Origin: Marinilabilia salmonicolor JCM 21150
GTDB taxonomy: Bacteria > Bacteroidota > Bacteroidia > Bacteroidales > Marinilabiliaceae
Direction of reading: 5' to 3'
Assembly (NCBI RefSeq): GCF_000259075.1
Contig: NZ_AJKI01000021.1
Span: forward strand, 1-64,000
Length of the DNA: 64,000 bases
Positions within the stretch are counted from its first letter, which is position 1. Each line of letters starts with the position of its first letter. Position numbers and translations under genes: made by a program. Shown in pieces: positions 1 through 7,790 of this stretch. Below the pieces are notes generated by a model. That model searched no databases. It was given only the letters and a program-made list of their open reading frames with translations, and was not told the origin of the DNA.

Positions 1-46
1 TAAATGACTGTTTTGAAGGCAAGCCCAACGCAGCAATTGGCGTTTT
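1..46. repeat. Dispersed intergenic repeat, copy 1
   Basis: These bases align without gaps to 33333-33378, with about 36 of 46 positions identical by eye; the shared core contains GGCAAGC and AACGCAGCAA. Both copies lie outside genes. The left end may extend beyond the window. It appears to be one member of a dispersed noncoding repeat family; its function is unknown. Confidence 0.6.
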
Positions 47-56
47 CTTGCAAGCA

Positions 57-1922
57 CTATTTATTGCTGATGCCTGAATCGTCAGGACTCCCCAATTTCT
101 GAGCTTCGATAATGGAAGTCAGTATTTTTTCGGTTTTGGAAGCACTCTCTCCCAGCAGAAAGGCAATCTGCTGAACTGTTTCCAGATTTTCACGGATGAC
201 CTCCCGCGCACGTGTTACCACCTCCTCCTTTCTAACTTCAGGGGCCGTAAGGTCACGTATAATACCTCCCACAATCCGGTGTTTCTCAATGGTAAAAACA
301 GAGACATTCACCACCGAATCGCCAATGGTAGTATCCCTGTTGAGAAGATCCTGCCCCGATTGCAAAACAGAGACAAACAATTTGGGGAACGGCACCAGTG
401 CCGCCAGTTCAGCCCCTTTAAGTCCCGGAATCGTTTCATTAATTTGCCTGGCATCATCCCCAAGCATCTCCACAAAACTGTTGTTGGATTCAATAATCTT
501 CATGTCTTCATCCACAATAACCACTCCGGCTCTGATTTTATTAAGCATTGCTGTAGTTGTTTCTGCAGCCAGTCGTGCCAGTTTTTCTTCCTCCCGGGCT
601 TTTTCTTCACTCTGCTTAAGAGCTTCTTTCGTCTTTTTAAGTTTTTCATTGGTTGCGTTCAGCTTTCCAATGTATGTATGCATTTTATGAATGGTATAAG
701 TATAACACATCTCATAATTGGTCAGTCCCTGGCAATAAGCGACCGCAAATTCCCGACAAGAAGGATATCCACAAGCTCCGCATCCCAATTGATCCTCCAC
801 TTTTTCCTTACCCATTTCATGCAAAACGCGCTGAATTTCACTTTCTGCCGGATAAGGAAGCCGCTGGTCATGCTCTTTAAACGAGCGACTCAGATCCAGG
901 TCCCGGAATGACTCAATCTGCTTTTGCCAGGTTTCATAATCAAAGTCCTTCAGACGTTTATTGACATATTTAATGACCTGGGACCGTCGGTAAAACTTTT
1001 TCCCTCCGGGAGATGTTCCCGGCCCCATGATACACCCCTCGCAATAAAAAAGATCAAGATGTTGCTGAAGTCCTATTTCTGTTTTAAACTCCTGAAGAGA
1101 TTGGAGAAAGTTGTTACGACCTTCCGTCATTATAATGCTTGCACTCAACAAATCCTGATTGATATCCACTGCCTGCAACAACCCCCTGTTAATAGGGAAA
1201 AGCCCGCCTTTTCGACCAATTGGAGGGTCAAAATCACTAAATTTAACCGAATTTTCAGTAATATGGTTCTCAACAAACATCTCACGCAACTCCAGAAAAG
1301 TAAGCACTGCATCGGTTTTACCATCTCCTTTAAAGAAACGTACATCATCTTTGGCTGCCGCACAGGCTGTTATGTAAACAACTTTTGTATCGGCTCCGTA
1401 CATTCTGTGGGTGACTTTCGCCATCGCTACATAAGGAGGTACAATGGGGGCCAGATTCTCCACCAGCTCAGGATGGTACTTCTCCACGTGATAAGACACG
1501 GGCGGACAATTGGTACTGATGTAATATTTCCCCTGAAAATTGTAAAGAAGTTCCCGATAACGAAAGGAAACCAGGTCCACACCAAAAGCGCCCTCCATTA
1601 CGTAAGAGAATCCAAGGGCACGAATCATCCCCACAAACTTTCGGTAATCTGAAATATCCACAAACTCAGCAGAAATGGTAGGATCACAAATGGCCGCAAC
1701 GGGCGTGTCGCCATCAAGAATATTGCGGACACGTTGTTTCTCCTCCCTTATCTCTATGGCATCCTGAGCACACATGGTCACACAATTGCCACAACCAATA
1801 CAACGTGCAGGCATTATTTCAGCATGTTTCTCCACAATGCGAATGGCCTTGGCGGGGCAAACCCTGATGCAGGTAAGGCTTAAATTACACTTTTCGGGAT
1901 CCACATGAATTAACTGTCCCAT
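57..1922 (-). CDS. PAS-containing, probably sensory [FeFe] hydrogenase
   Basis: A 621-residue soluble protein. Order of domains from the ATG at 1922: two 4Fe-4S motifs (about 12-51), a hydrogenase H-domain (about 75-330), a second Fe-S module with GCGACGYPSC (380-389) and a PAS-like domain (about 455-560) after a charged coiled segment. The three H-cluster loops are divergent but keep their cysteines: STNCPPVS (C139), ITACAAAK (C187) and FYCEGC (C294, C297). This architecture is known from sensory/HfsB-type [FeFe] hydrogenases, so a role in sensing H2 or redox state is inferred. No kinase domain is present; a partner may lie left of the window. Oddity: the first ferredoxin motif reads CNLSLTC, with Ser where the second Cys is usual. 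An in-frame TTG at 1931 is a less likely start. It lies 17 bases after the small ferredoxin gene. Confidence 0.85.
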   Translation of the reverse strand: MGQLIHVDPEKCNLSLTCIRVCPAKAIRIVEKHAEIMPARCIGCGNCVTMCAQDAIEIREEKQRVRNILDGDTPVAAICDPTISAEFVDISDYRKFVGMIRALGFSYVMEGAFGVDLVSFRYRELLYNFQGKYYISTNCPPVSYHVEKYHPELVENLAPIVPPYVAMAKVTHRMYGADTKVVYITACAAAKDDVRFFKGDGKTDAVLTFLELREMFVENHITENSVKFSDFDPPIGRKGGLFPINRGLLQAVDINQDLLSASIIMTEGRNNFLQSLQEFKTEIGLQQHLDLFYCEGCIMGPGTSPGGKKFYRRSQVIKYVNKRLKDFDYETWQKQIESFRDLDLSRSFKEHDQRLPYPAESEIQRVLHEMGKEKVEDQLGCGACGYPSCREFAVAYCQGLTNYEMCYTYTIHKMHTYIGKLNATNEKLKKTKEALKQSEEKAREEEKLARLAAETTTAMLNKIRAGVVIVDEDMKIIESNNSFVEMLGDDARQINETIPGLKGAELAALVPFPKLFVSVLQSGQDLLNRDTTIGDSVVNVSVFTIEKHRIVGGIIRDLTAPEVRKEEVVTRAREVIRENLETVQQIAFLLGESASKTEKILTSIIEAQKLGSPDDSGISNK

Positions 1923-1939
1923 AAACCTCAAATTACAAA

Positions 1940-2200
1940 TTACTCAATATCCTCACGGGAAAAAAAATCACTCAAAATATCATAAACATTGTCCGAAGTA
2001 ACATTCCGGAATATCTCCCCGTTAATTTTTAATATCGGCCCGTATTCACAGAGTCCGTCACAAAGGTCACCGTGAAAAAATACCCGATCCTGAAGATCAT
2101 GTTCCTTGAGAAAGCTTTTTATCAAATCCATGGTATAGCGGTTCCCTCTCGAAAAACAAGAACTCCCCAGGCATATGGTCATATCTATTTCATTGCTCAT
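1940..2200 (-). CDS. Thioredoxin-like [2Fe-2S] ferredoxin (NuoE/HydC C-terminal-like)
   Basis: An 86-residue protein with the four cysteines of a thioredoxin-like 2Fe-2S ferredoxin: C10 and C15 in CLGSSC, and C47 and C51 in CDGLC. It corresponds to the iron-sulfur half of NuoE/HydC without the N-terminal helical bundle. Its stop is 17 bases from the start of the sensory hydrogenase gene, so the two are surely co-transcribed. It probably passes electrons to or from that protein (inference from linkage). The start is ATG at 2200; a near-perfect 26-base palindrome lies 33 bases upstream. Confidence 0.85.
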   Translation of the reverse strand: MSNEIDMTICLGSSCFSRGNRYTMDLIKSFLKEHDLQDRVFFHGDLCDGLCEYGPILKINGEIFRNVTSDNVYDILSDFFSREDIE

Positions 2201-2232
2201 GGCGGTATATTTTGCCTTGGTTACAGTCCGAA

Positions 2233-2258
2233 CCTGAATAATTCATGAATTAATCAGG
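2233..2258. promoter_or_regulatory. 26-base palindrome upstream of the sensory hydrogenase operon
   Basis: The two 13-base halves around the centre AATTCATGAATT are complementary at 12 of 13 positions. The site lies between the divergent starts at 2200 (minus) and 2358 (plus). No T run follows on either strand, so an operator is more likely than a terminator. The binding protein is unknown. Confidence 0.45.
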
Positions 2259-2357
2259 CCAAAATTGCCATCTCACTAAAATTACATATTTTTAACACAT
2301 CCCAAACACCAATCCTCTATTTGTAGGGATTAAAAATTAGCAATAAACCAAGCAACC

Positions 2358-3140
2358 ATGGCAAGCCTGTTACTCCCCATATCGCCCGATGATGACATCA
2401 ACAAATTACTGCCGGCCGTCAAACAAATTGCCGGATATCCTGATTACAAAATAATTCCTTTTACCTACAAGAGTTCAGGAAAAAAGCACCGTCCAGAACT
2501 AAATACGGAAGGATGGGAGATACGGGACTCAGAAGATGATTTATTCAAAACCATATATTCCTTTCTCTTTCCCAACAATGAAGACATTGCACTGGTTGTA
2601 ATCAGTCCGCAGCTGATAAATCTGAACCGCAGAAACAAAGCCACTCGCTTTTTCTCAAAGTTCAGGAGTTTACAGGTACCTTACCTTGTATTACCTGAAA
2701 TCCCCGAAGAAACATGGCAATTGAATGAAATATTTTTCCCTGTCTGCCTGAAAGACGGCGAAAAAGAAGCCTCGGCCTGGGCAGGTTTTTGGAGCAGAAC
2801 CTCTGAAGCAAATCTTCATCTTCTTTATCCCGAATTCAGGAATAAAACAACAAGACAATATTTACAAAGAAATATGGCCTTTATACGGAATCTTTTTCAC
2901 CAGTCCAACGTTACTTTTGACACCATTTCTGCAGGACAAAAAAGAAAAGAGGCCAGACAAAAAGCGATGGAACTGGCCAAAAGTTCAGTGGACACCCTGC
3001 TTGTAATGCCCGCTACAAGACTCAATTCTCCGGAATATGTTTTTACGGGACCTCCGGAAATCCGGTTATTAAAAAACCGGGGCAATACCCCGGTTCTTTT
3101 TGTCAATCCCCGTCATGATATGTATGTACCCTGCGGGTAA
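2358..3140 (+). CDS. Universal-stress-protein-like protein, function unknown
   Basis: A 260-residue soluble protein that I do not recognise with certainty. The last 60 residues (DTLLVMPATR, then a Gly-Pro loop, then TPVLFVNPRH) resemble the C-terminal strand-glycine loop-strand of the UspA fold, though the nucleotide loop is degenerate. There is no signal peptide or membrane segment. It is the only plus-strand gene between the two hydrogenase loci and converges on hydA with a 4-base gap. Its last 25 codons also contain the hairpin that terminates the opposite hyd operon, so the 3' end serves two purposes. Confidence 0.6.
   Translation: MASLLLPISPDDDINKLLPAVKQIAGYPDYKIIPFTYKSSGKKHRPELNTEGWEIRDSEDDLFKTIYSFLFPNNEDIALVVISPQLINLNRRNKATRFFSKFRSLQVPYLVLPEIPEETWQLNEIFFPVCLKDGEKEASAWAGFWSRTSEANLHLLYPEFRNKTTRQYLQRNMAFIRNLFHQSNVTFDTISAGQKRKEARQKAMELAKSSVDTLLVMPATRLNSPEYVFTGPPEIRLLKNRGNTPVLFVNPRHDMYVPCG
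3071..3095 (-). terminator. Rho-independent terminator of hydCBA, inside the convergent gene
   Basis: A perfect 8-base stem (AACCGGGG at 3075-3082, CCCCGGTT at 3088-3095) with a 5-base loop. On the minus strand the stem is followed at once by six T residues, the layout of an intrinsic terminator for hydA, which stops at 3145. The hairpin lies within the coding sequence of the plus-strand USP-like gene. Confidence 0.8.
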
Positions 3141-3144
3141 AAAT

Positions 3145-4935
3145 TTAATACCTGTTTCTCGGAGTATAGGTGGTATGAAGCAACTCATGGGATTTATGCC
3201 CCAGCGGTTCCACCAGAAACTCCTCATAAATCTGGATGATTTCCGGGTTTTCATGCGATTTACGAATTTTTTTCCCCGCATCTTCACGGTAAATAGCCTC
3301 TGCCCTTTTCTTTCGAATCTCAGGCGAAGTTGGCAACGGCTGACCTCCACCTCCCAGGCAACCTCCCGGACAAGCCATAATTTCTATAAAGTGATAATCA
3401 GCCTCTCCGTTTTTCACTTTCTCCATCACCTTCTTGGCATTCGACAATCCATGAGCTACGCAGGTTTTCACCTCCACCCCATCCAGAAAATCCCATTCAG
3501 GCAAAGGATTCTCAATTTTCAGCGAAGCCTCCCGAACTTCCTCCATTCCTCTGACAGGAAGAATATTCAACCCATCGAATGGCACTTCCCTTCCGGTCAC
3601 TACTTCGTAAACAGTTCGGAGAGCTGCCTCCATGACTCCTCCCGTTGCTCCGAAAATAACACCGGCTCCAGTACTCTCTCCCATTATGCTGTCGTAATCA
3701 TCATCGGGGAGGGATTTAAAATCAATACCTGCCTGCTTCACCATCATGGCCAGTTCGCGGGTTGTCACCACAAAGTCCACATCCTGATATCCGCTGGCCC
3801 GCATTTCCGGCCTGTTGGCCTCAAACTTTTTGGCAGTGCAGGGCATCACCGAAACACTGACCATATCGGAAGGATCAACCCCTATTTTATTGGCATAAAA
3901 TGTCTTGGCCAAAGCTCCAAACATCTGCTGGGGAGATTTAGCCGTGGAAAGATGCTCCAGAAAGTCAGGGAACGTATGTTCAATAAACTTGATCCATCCA
4001 GGAGAGCAGGAAGTGGTCATTGGAATCTTCACGTCCGACTCTTTATCTTTCAGTACCCTTTTTAATCGTTGAAGCAATTCATTTCCTTCTTCAATAATGG
4101 TCAAGTCAGCCGACCAATCAGTATCCAGCACGGCATTAAAGCCAAGCCGTCGTAATGCAGCCACCATCTTTCCGGTAACAATTTCTCCGGGATCCATATC
4201 GAGTGCTTCTCCCAGTGCAATTCTCACAGCCGGAGCCGTCTGCACTACCACATATTTATCCGAATTATCAATGGCATTCCAAACCTCATTAATATATGTT
4301 TTCTCGGTAAGGGCTCCGGTAGGGCATCTGTTTACGCACTGGCCGCAATTGGTACACACCACTTCGTATATTGGTTTGTCAAAAAAGGTGGAAATCTTCA
4401 TTTCGCCACCTTTATGAGCCACAGTCAGTGCCCCGATGCTTTGTATCTGGTCGCAGGTCCGCACACATCGCTGGCATCTGATACACTTGGAATCATCTTT
4501 TATAATTGAGGGCGAAAATTCGTCTATCGTATAACCTTTCAAAGGCACCAACGGCAGGAATCCACTCTCTCCCACAATATATTCATTGGATAAAGTCTGA
4601 AGCTCGCATTTCCCATTTTTATAGCAGGTAGTACACTCAGCGCGATGCTCGGAAATCAGTAATTCAATGATTTGCTTACGCGCATTGCGAACCTTCATGC
4701 TGTTGGTAAGAATTTCCATCCCCTCGCTAACCGGGATGGCACAAGAAGGCTGCAAACGATCCACGCCGACCTGCTCTACCACGCAAACCCTGCAGTTTCC
4801 TGCCACACATAAGTCCTCATGATGACACAACGTCGGAATCCGAACATTCACTTTACGGGCAGCTTCCAGGATGGTGGCCCCTGCATCAACAGAAACACTG
4901 AGATGGTCTATTTTAAGATTCACTTTCTCAACCAT
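3145..4935 (-). CDS. hydA: NADH-linked [FeFe] hydrogenase catalytic subunit HydA
   Basis: A 596-residue M3-type [FeFe] hydrogenase that interconverts H2 with protons and electrons. From the N terminus: a NuoG-like 2Fe-2S domain (C37, C48, C51, C65), a His-Cys3 4Fe-4S site (H97, C101, C104, C110), two 4Fe-4S motifs (C151-C161, C194-C204), then the H-cluster domain with loops TSCSPGW (C310), MPCTAKKFE (C366) and EIMACPGGC (C522, C526). Loop 1 has Ser after the Cys where the monomeric prototype has a Cys pair; I recall the same variant in multisubunit enzymes. There is no C-terminal 2Fe-2S extension like that in Thermotoga HydA. It is the last gene of hydC-hydB-hydA, 43 bases after hydB. Maturases HydE, HydF and HydG are not in the window. 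Confidence 0.95.
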   Translation of the reverse strand: MVEKVNLKIDHLSVSVDAGATILEAARKVNVRIPTLCHHEDLCVAGNCRVCVVEQVGVDRLQPSCAIPVSEGMEILTNSMKVRNARKQIIELLISEHRAECTTCYKNGKCELQTLSNEYIVGESGFLPLVPLKGYTIDEFSPSIIKDDSKCIRCQRCVRTCDQIQSIGALTVAHKGGEMKISTFFDKPIYEVVCTNCGQCVNRCPTGALTEKTYINEVWNAIDNSDKYVVVQTAPAVRIALGEALDMDPGEIVTGKMVAALRRLGFNAVLDTDWSADLTIIEEGNELLQRLKRVLKDKESDVKIPMTTSCSPGWIKFIEHTFPDFLEHLSTAKSPQQMFGALAKTFYANKIGVDPSDMVSVSVMPCTAKKFEANRPEMRASGYQDVDFVVTTRELAMMVKQAGIDFKSLPDDDYDSIMGESTGAGVIFGATGGVMEAALRTVYEVVTGREVPFDGLNILPVRGMEEVREASLKIENPLPEWDFLDGVEVKTCVAHGLSNAKKVMEKVKNGEADYHFIEIMACPGGCLGGGGQPLPTSPEIRKKRAEAIYREDAGKKIRKSHENPEIIQIYEEFLVEPLGHKSHELLHTTYTPRNRY

Positions 4936-4978
4936 AACTATTAAAATTTTATTAACGCAAGCACCAAAACAGGCCTGA

Positions 4979-6157
4979 TTAGTATATCATCTCTTCACGA
5001 AAATTTTCAACAATAGAACTAAATGAATTGGCCACCGATTGTCCCAATCCACATTTTGCTGTAACCCTCATTGTTTCGGCCAGTTCCAAAAGCTTTTCAA
5101 GATACTGCGATGACTTGTCACCTCTCTTAACAGCCTCTATTCCCAGCAGCAATTGTTGTGTGCCAACTCTGCAGGGCGTGCACTGACCGCAACTCTCCTC
5201 CACAAAAAAATCGAGATAATTGTGCAAAACATTGTACATGGAACGTGATGAGTTAAAAATCATCATAGAACCTCCGGTAGGCAAACTGATACCTGTAAGT
5301 TTCCCTTTATAGCCAATAACCGTTTTATCGAATTTTTTCCGGGGCACACAAAAGCCGGCAGCCCCTCCCACCTGTACTGCCTTGGCATCACCGTCGCCGA
5401 AATCGTCCACAAATTTCTGCAGGGTCATGCCAAATTCCAGTTCATAAATTCCGGGAATTGGTGTATCACCACTTACCGAAAATACCTTACTCCCCCGACT
5501 GTCCTTAACTCCCAAATCCCGGAACTTCTCAGGACCATACTTAAAAATAGAATAAGTATGAGCCAGGGTTTCCACATTATTAATTACAGTAGGCCCGTTT
5601 CGATAACCTGAATCTGTAGGAAAAGGAGGTTTATTTCGTGGTTCTCCCCGGTGCCCTTCCATGCTTTCAAAAAGCGCCGATTCTTCCCCGCAGATATAAG
5701 CACCACAACCCAGAAATATCTCAACCCTGAAAGGAAAACTGAGGCTGTCGGCAAGTTCATGAAACTCATCAATAGCCTTTTGAAGCTTAGGAATTAAAAA
5801 CTTGTATTCCCCCCTAAGGTAAATAAAACCTTTTTGAGAACCGATAATTCGTCCGCACACAGCCATCCCCGTAAGCACTTTATGCGGAACACTGGAAAGA
5901 ATCTCCCGATCCTTAAAAGTCCCCGGCTCCCCTTCATCGGCATTGCAGATAACATATTTTTCCTGACCGTTAGCGTCTGCAGTCAGCTTCCACTTCAATC
6001 CTGTTGGGAAACCTGCCCCGCCACGCCCCTTTAAACCGGAACTTATCAAATCTTCAATCAATTCCGCATTGGACCGGTTAAGGGATTTCTCAAGAATAGC
6101 AGCCGAATCATGCTCATTCTTAAATATTAAGTCGAGACGTTTAAGACCTTTTTTCAT
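4979..6157 (-). CDS. hydB: NADH-oxidising hydrogenase subunit HydB (minimal NuoF-like)
   Basis: A 392-residue flavoprotein that binds FMN and NAD(H) and relays electrons to HydA. Visible are the FMN/NADH loop GRGGAGFPTGLKW (44-56), the GEPGTFKDRE segment, CGEESAL and the 4Fe-4S motif ESCGQCTPCR (C323, C326, C329, with C369). The protein ends just after C369. It lacks both the N-terminal thioredoxin-like 2Fe-2S domain and the C-terminal double 4Fe-4S domain of the electron-bifurcating HydB of Thermotoga. The same reduced form occurs in the non-bifurcating NADH-dependent hydrogenase of Syntrophomonas, so NADH-dependent H2 formation is inferred. A repeat-bearing gap of 240 bases separates it from hydC. 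Confidence 0.93.
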   Translation of the reverse strand: MKKGLKRLDLIFKNEHDSAAILEKSLNRSNAELIEDLISSGLKGRGGAGFPTGLKWKLTADANGQEKYVICNADEGEPGTFKDREILSSVPHKVLTGMAVCGRIIGSQKGFIYLRGEYKFLIPKLQKAIDEFHELADSLSFPFRVEIFLGCGAYICGEESALFESMEGHRGEPRNKPPFPTDSGYRNGPTVINNVETLAHTYSIFKYGPEKFRDLGVKDSRGSKVFSVSGDTPIPGIYELEFGMTLQKFVDDFGDGDAKAVQVGGAAGFCVPRKKFDKTVIGYKGKLTGISLPTGGSMMIFNSSRSMYNVLHNYLDFFVEESCGQCTPCRVGTQQLLLGIEAVKRGDKSSQYLEKLLELAETMRVTAKCGLGQSVANSFSSIVENFREEMIY

Positions 6158-6200
6158 AATGCAGGATTTTCTGAAATAAAATTATTCCCATTGAAACGAA

Positions 6201-6287
6201 CATGATATTTTTTAAGCATAAAAATCACAAACCGCGTGTCGCTAAAGCTACAGCGGAGGCACAAGAATATGGTTAAAAAATATTATG
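6201..6287. repeat. Hairpin repeat element between hydC and hydB
   Basis: Outer arms 6201-6215 and 6273-6287 are complementary at 14 of 15 positions. They enclose a core (6232-6262) beginning CCGCGTGTCGC and ending GGAGGCAC. The same core with different outer arms occurs at 58461-58533, so this is a dispersed palindromic element rather than a local structure. It lies inside the hyd operon, where it could affect relative expression of hydC and hydBA by RNA processing or stability (inference). Confidence 0.6.
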
Positions 6288-6397
6288 TGAGAGCGAAGCA
6301 GTTCCATTAGTTCTCAAATTTTTAATTAGTTTTTTATCAGACAATTACAAAGTTTTAAACGATTGAAAGCAATCAGTGCAATTTCAAGTGGAACAGA

Positions 6398-6880
6398 TCA
6401 GGAGGCTGATTTTTGTGCATTCAACCTGTATTCGTTGATAATATCTCTTACCTTACCCGGAGTTAATTCTGTATAAGGCACATCATTAATAAGCATGGCC
6501 GGCCCTTTATGGCATTGTCCCAGACAATTTGTTTCTTTCAACGTAAAAAGGCCATCAGGAGTGGTTTCTCCCAGTTTTATTTTCAACAACTCTTCAAGTT
6601 CTTTTATTACCTGATTCTTCCCATGCATCATACACGTAATGGTTTTACAGACCCGTATCACATATTTCCCACATTTTTCTGTTTCCAGAAATGAGTAAAA
6701 TGTTGCAGTACCGTAAACCTTAGCCGCGGAAACATCCAGTTCCCGGGCAATCTCAACCATGGCATCTTCAGGAATAATATGATTGTCCTCATAAACATTT
6801 TCCAAAATAGGAAGTAAACTTTCAAGTCCCCTGCCATGGCGGTCGGCAAGTTTTTTAATGTAATCAACTGAATGAGGCAT
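6398..6880 (-). CDS. hydC: Hydrogenase subunit HydC (NuoE-like)
   Basis: A 160-residue NuoE-family protein: a helical N-terminal part and a thioredoxin-like 2Fe-2S domain with C78 and C83 (CKTITC) and C119 and C123 (CLGQC). The segment VYGTATFYSFL is typical of NuoE. It completes the three-subunit NADH-linked hydrogenase and is the promoter-proximal gene. Start ATG at 6880. The region upstream carries a short dyad at 6957-6972 that may control the operon. Confidence 0.93.
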   Translation of the reverse strand: MPHSVDYIKKLADRHGRGLESLLPILENVYEDNHIIPEDAMVEIARELDVSAAKVYGTATFYSFLETEKCGKYVIRVCKTITCMMHGKNQVIKELEELLKIKLGETTPDGLFTLKETNCLGQCHKGPAMLINDVPYTELTPGKVRDIINEYRLNAQKSAS

Positions 6881-6956
6881 AGCGCTGATTATTAAATAAA
6901 TATCAGAATAAGGATTTTTTTCTTTAATAAATTTCAGTCAATAAAATAGCGATGTC

Positions 6957-6972
6957 CATGACTTTTGTCATG
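6957..6972. promoter_or_regulatory. Candidate operator CATGAC-N4-GTCATG upstream of hydC
   Basis: A perfect 6+6 inverted repeat with a TTTT centre, about 85 bases upstream of the hydC start and about 115 bases before the divergent AlbA_2 gene. The TGAC-N4-GTCA geometry resembles sites of CRP/FNR-family regulators, but no regulator gene is nearby. A short hairpin by chance remains possible. Confidence 0.35.
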
Positions 6973-7087
6973 CACCCCCTCTGATTTGTTAATTTTTATT
7001 AATTCTAAACACCAATACCAAATAGCCACATTTTTTTCAGATTCCCCGTATTTTTCCCGAAATTTGTGCAACAAAACAAAAGCTGAA

Positions 7088-7783
7088 GTGAAGAATTACT
7101 TACATAAACTGATAGCCGAAGGAGAGCACGTTCAACAGGATTTCAAATATGCCATCAATGACAGCCGAAAAATAGCCCGGTCACTGGCAGCATTTGCCAA
7201 TACAAAAGGAGGACGATTGCTTGTGGGAGTGAAAGACAATGGCAGAATTGCCGGTGTTTCTTCAGATGAGGAGTTTTATATGGTCGATGCAGCAGCCACA
7301 CGATATTGCCGACCACCTGTTCATTTCGAATCACATGAACACGTAATTGATGGCAAAACGGTGGTTGAGATAATTGTTCCTAAAAGTGAAAGAAAACCCC
7401 ACAAAGCCCCCACTAAAGATGGCAAATACAAGGTTTATGTGCGCGTAGAGGATCAAAACCTGCTCGCTAATCAGATATTATTGAAAGTCTGGCTGCGCCA
7501 AAGAAAAAACAAAGGAACCTTCTTTCAGTTGAAGGAGCCGGAACAATTACTGCTAACCCGCCTCAGCAACGAAGATCCATTTATTACCCACACAAAATTT
7601 GCCCGTATTGCAGGCATATCACGAAAAAAAGCAGAAAAAATACTGGTCAATCTTATTGTGATGGGAATTATCGATATTAAACTCACGGAAAATGGTGCTT
7701 TTTACTTCCTGAAAGAGACTCCTGACAAAAACGAAGAAAAGGAAACAGCTACCACATCACCGGTTTTTAAAACCATTCGCTAA
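7088..7783 (+). CDS. AlbA_2 (Schlafen-like) domain protein with C-terminal winged helix
   Basis: A 231-residue protein. Residues from about 8 to 120 form an AlbA_2 domain, with E..VQQDFK, SRKIARSLAAFANTKGG and LLVGVKDNGRIAGV as recognisable signature segments. The C-terminal third looks like a winged helix-turn-helix (KFARIAGISRKKAEKILVNL). AlbA_2 proteins include putative transcription regulators and nucleic-acid-binding proteins; the ligand here is unknown. I choose GTG at 7088 because the conserved segment begins right there. A longer frame opens at 6965, but its extra 41 residues are low in similarity and overlap the hydC control region. Confidence 0.75.
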   Translation: MKNYLHKLIAEGEHVQQDFKYAINDSRKIARSLAAFANTKGGRLLVGVKDNGRIAGVSSDEEFYMVDAAATRYCRPPVHFESHEHVIDGKTVVEIIVPKSERKPHKAPTKDGKYKVYVRVEDQNLLANQILLKVWLRQRKNKGTFFQLKEPEQLLLTRLSNEDPFITHTKFARIAGISRKKAEKILVNLIVMGIIDIKLTENGAFYFLKETPDKNEEKETATTSPVFKTIR

Positions 7784-7790
7784 AAGACTA

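Noticed and set aside
924-1652. 242-codon plus-strand frame opposite the sensory hydrogenase
   Set aside because: Shadow of a gene with clear Fe-S and H-cluster motifs.
3100-4065. 321-codon plus-strand frame opposite hydA
   Set aside because: Shadow of the well-supported hydA gene; no motif or signal sequence.
3145-6880. Electron-bifurcating HydABC
   Set aside because: HydB lacks the additional Fe-S modules found in characterised bifurcating enzymes.
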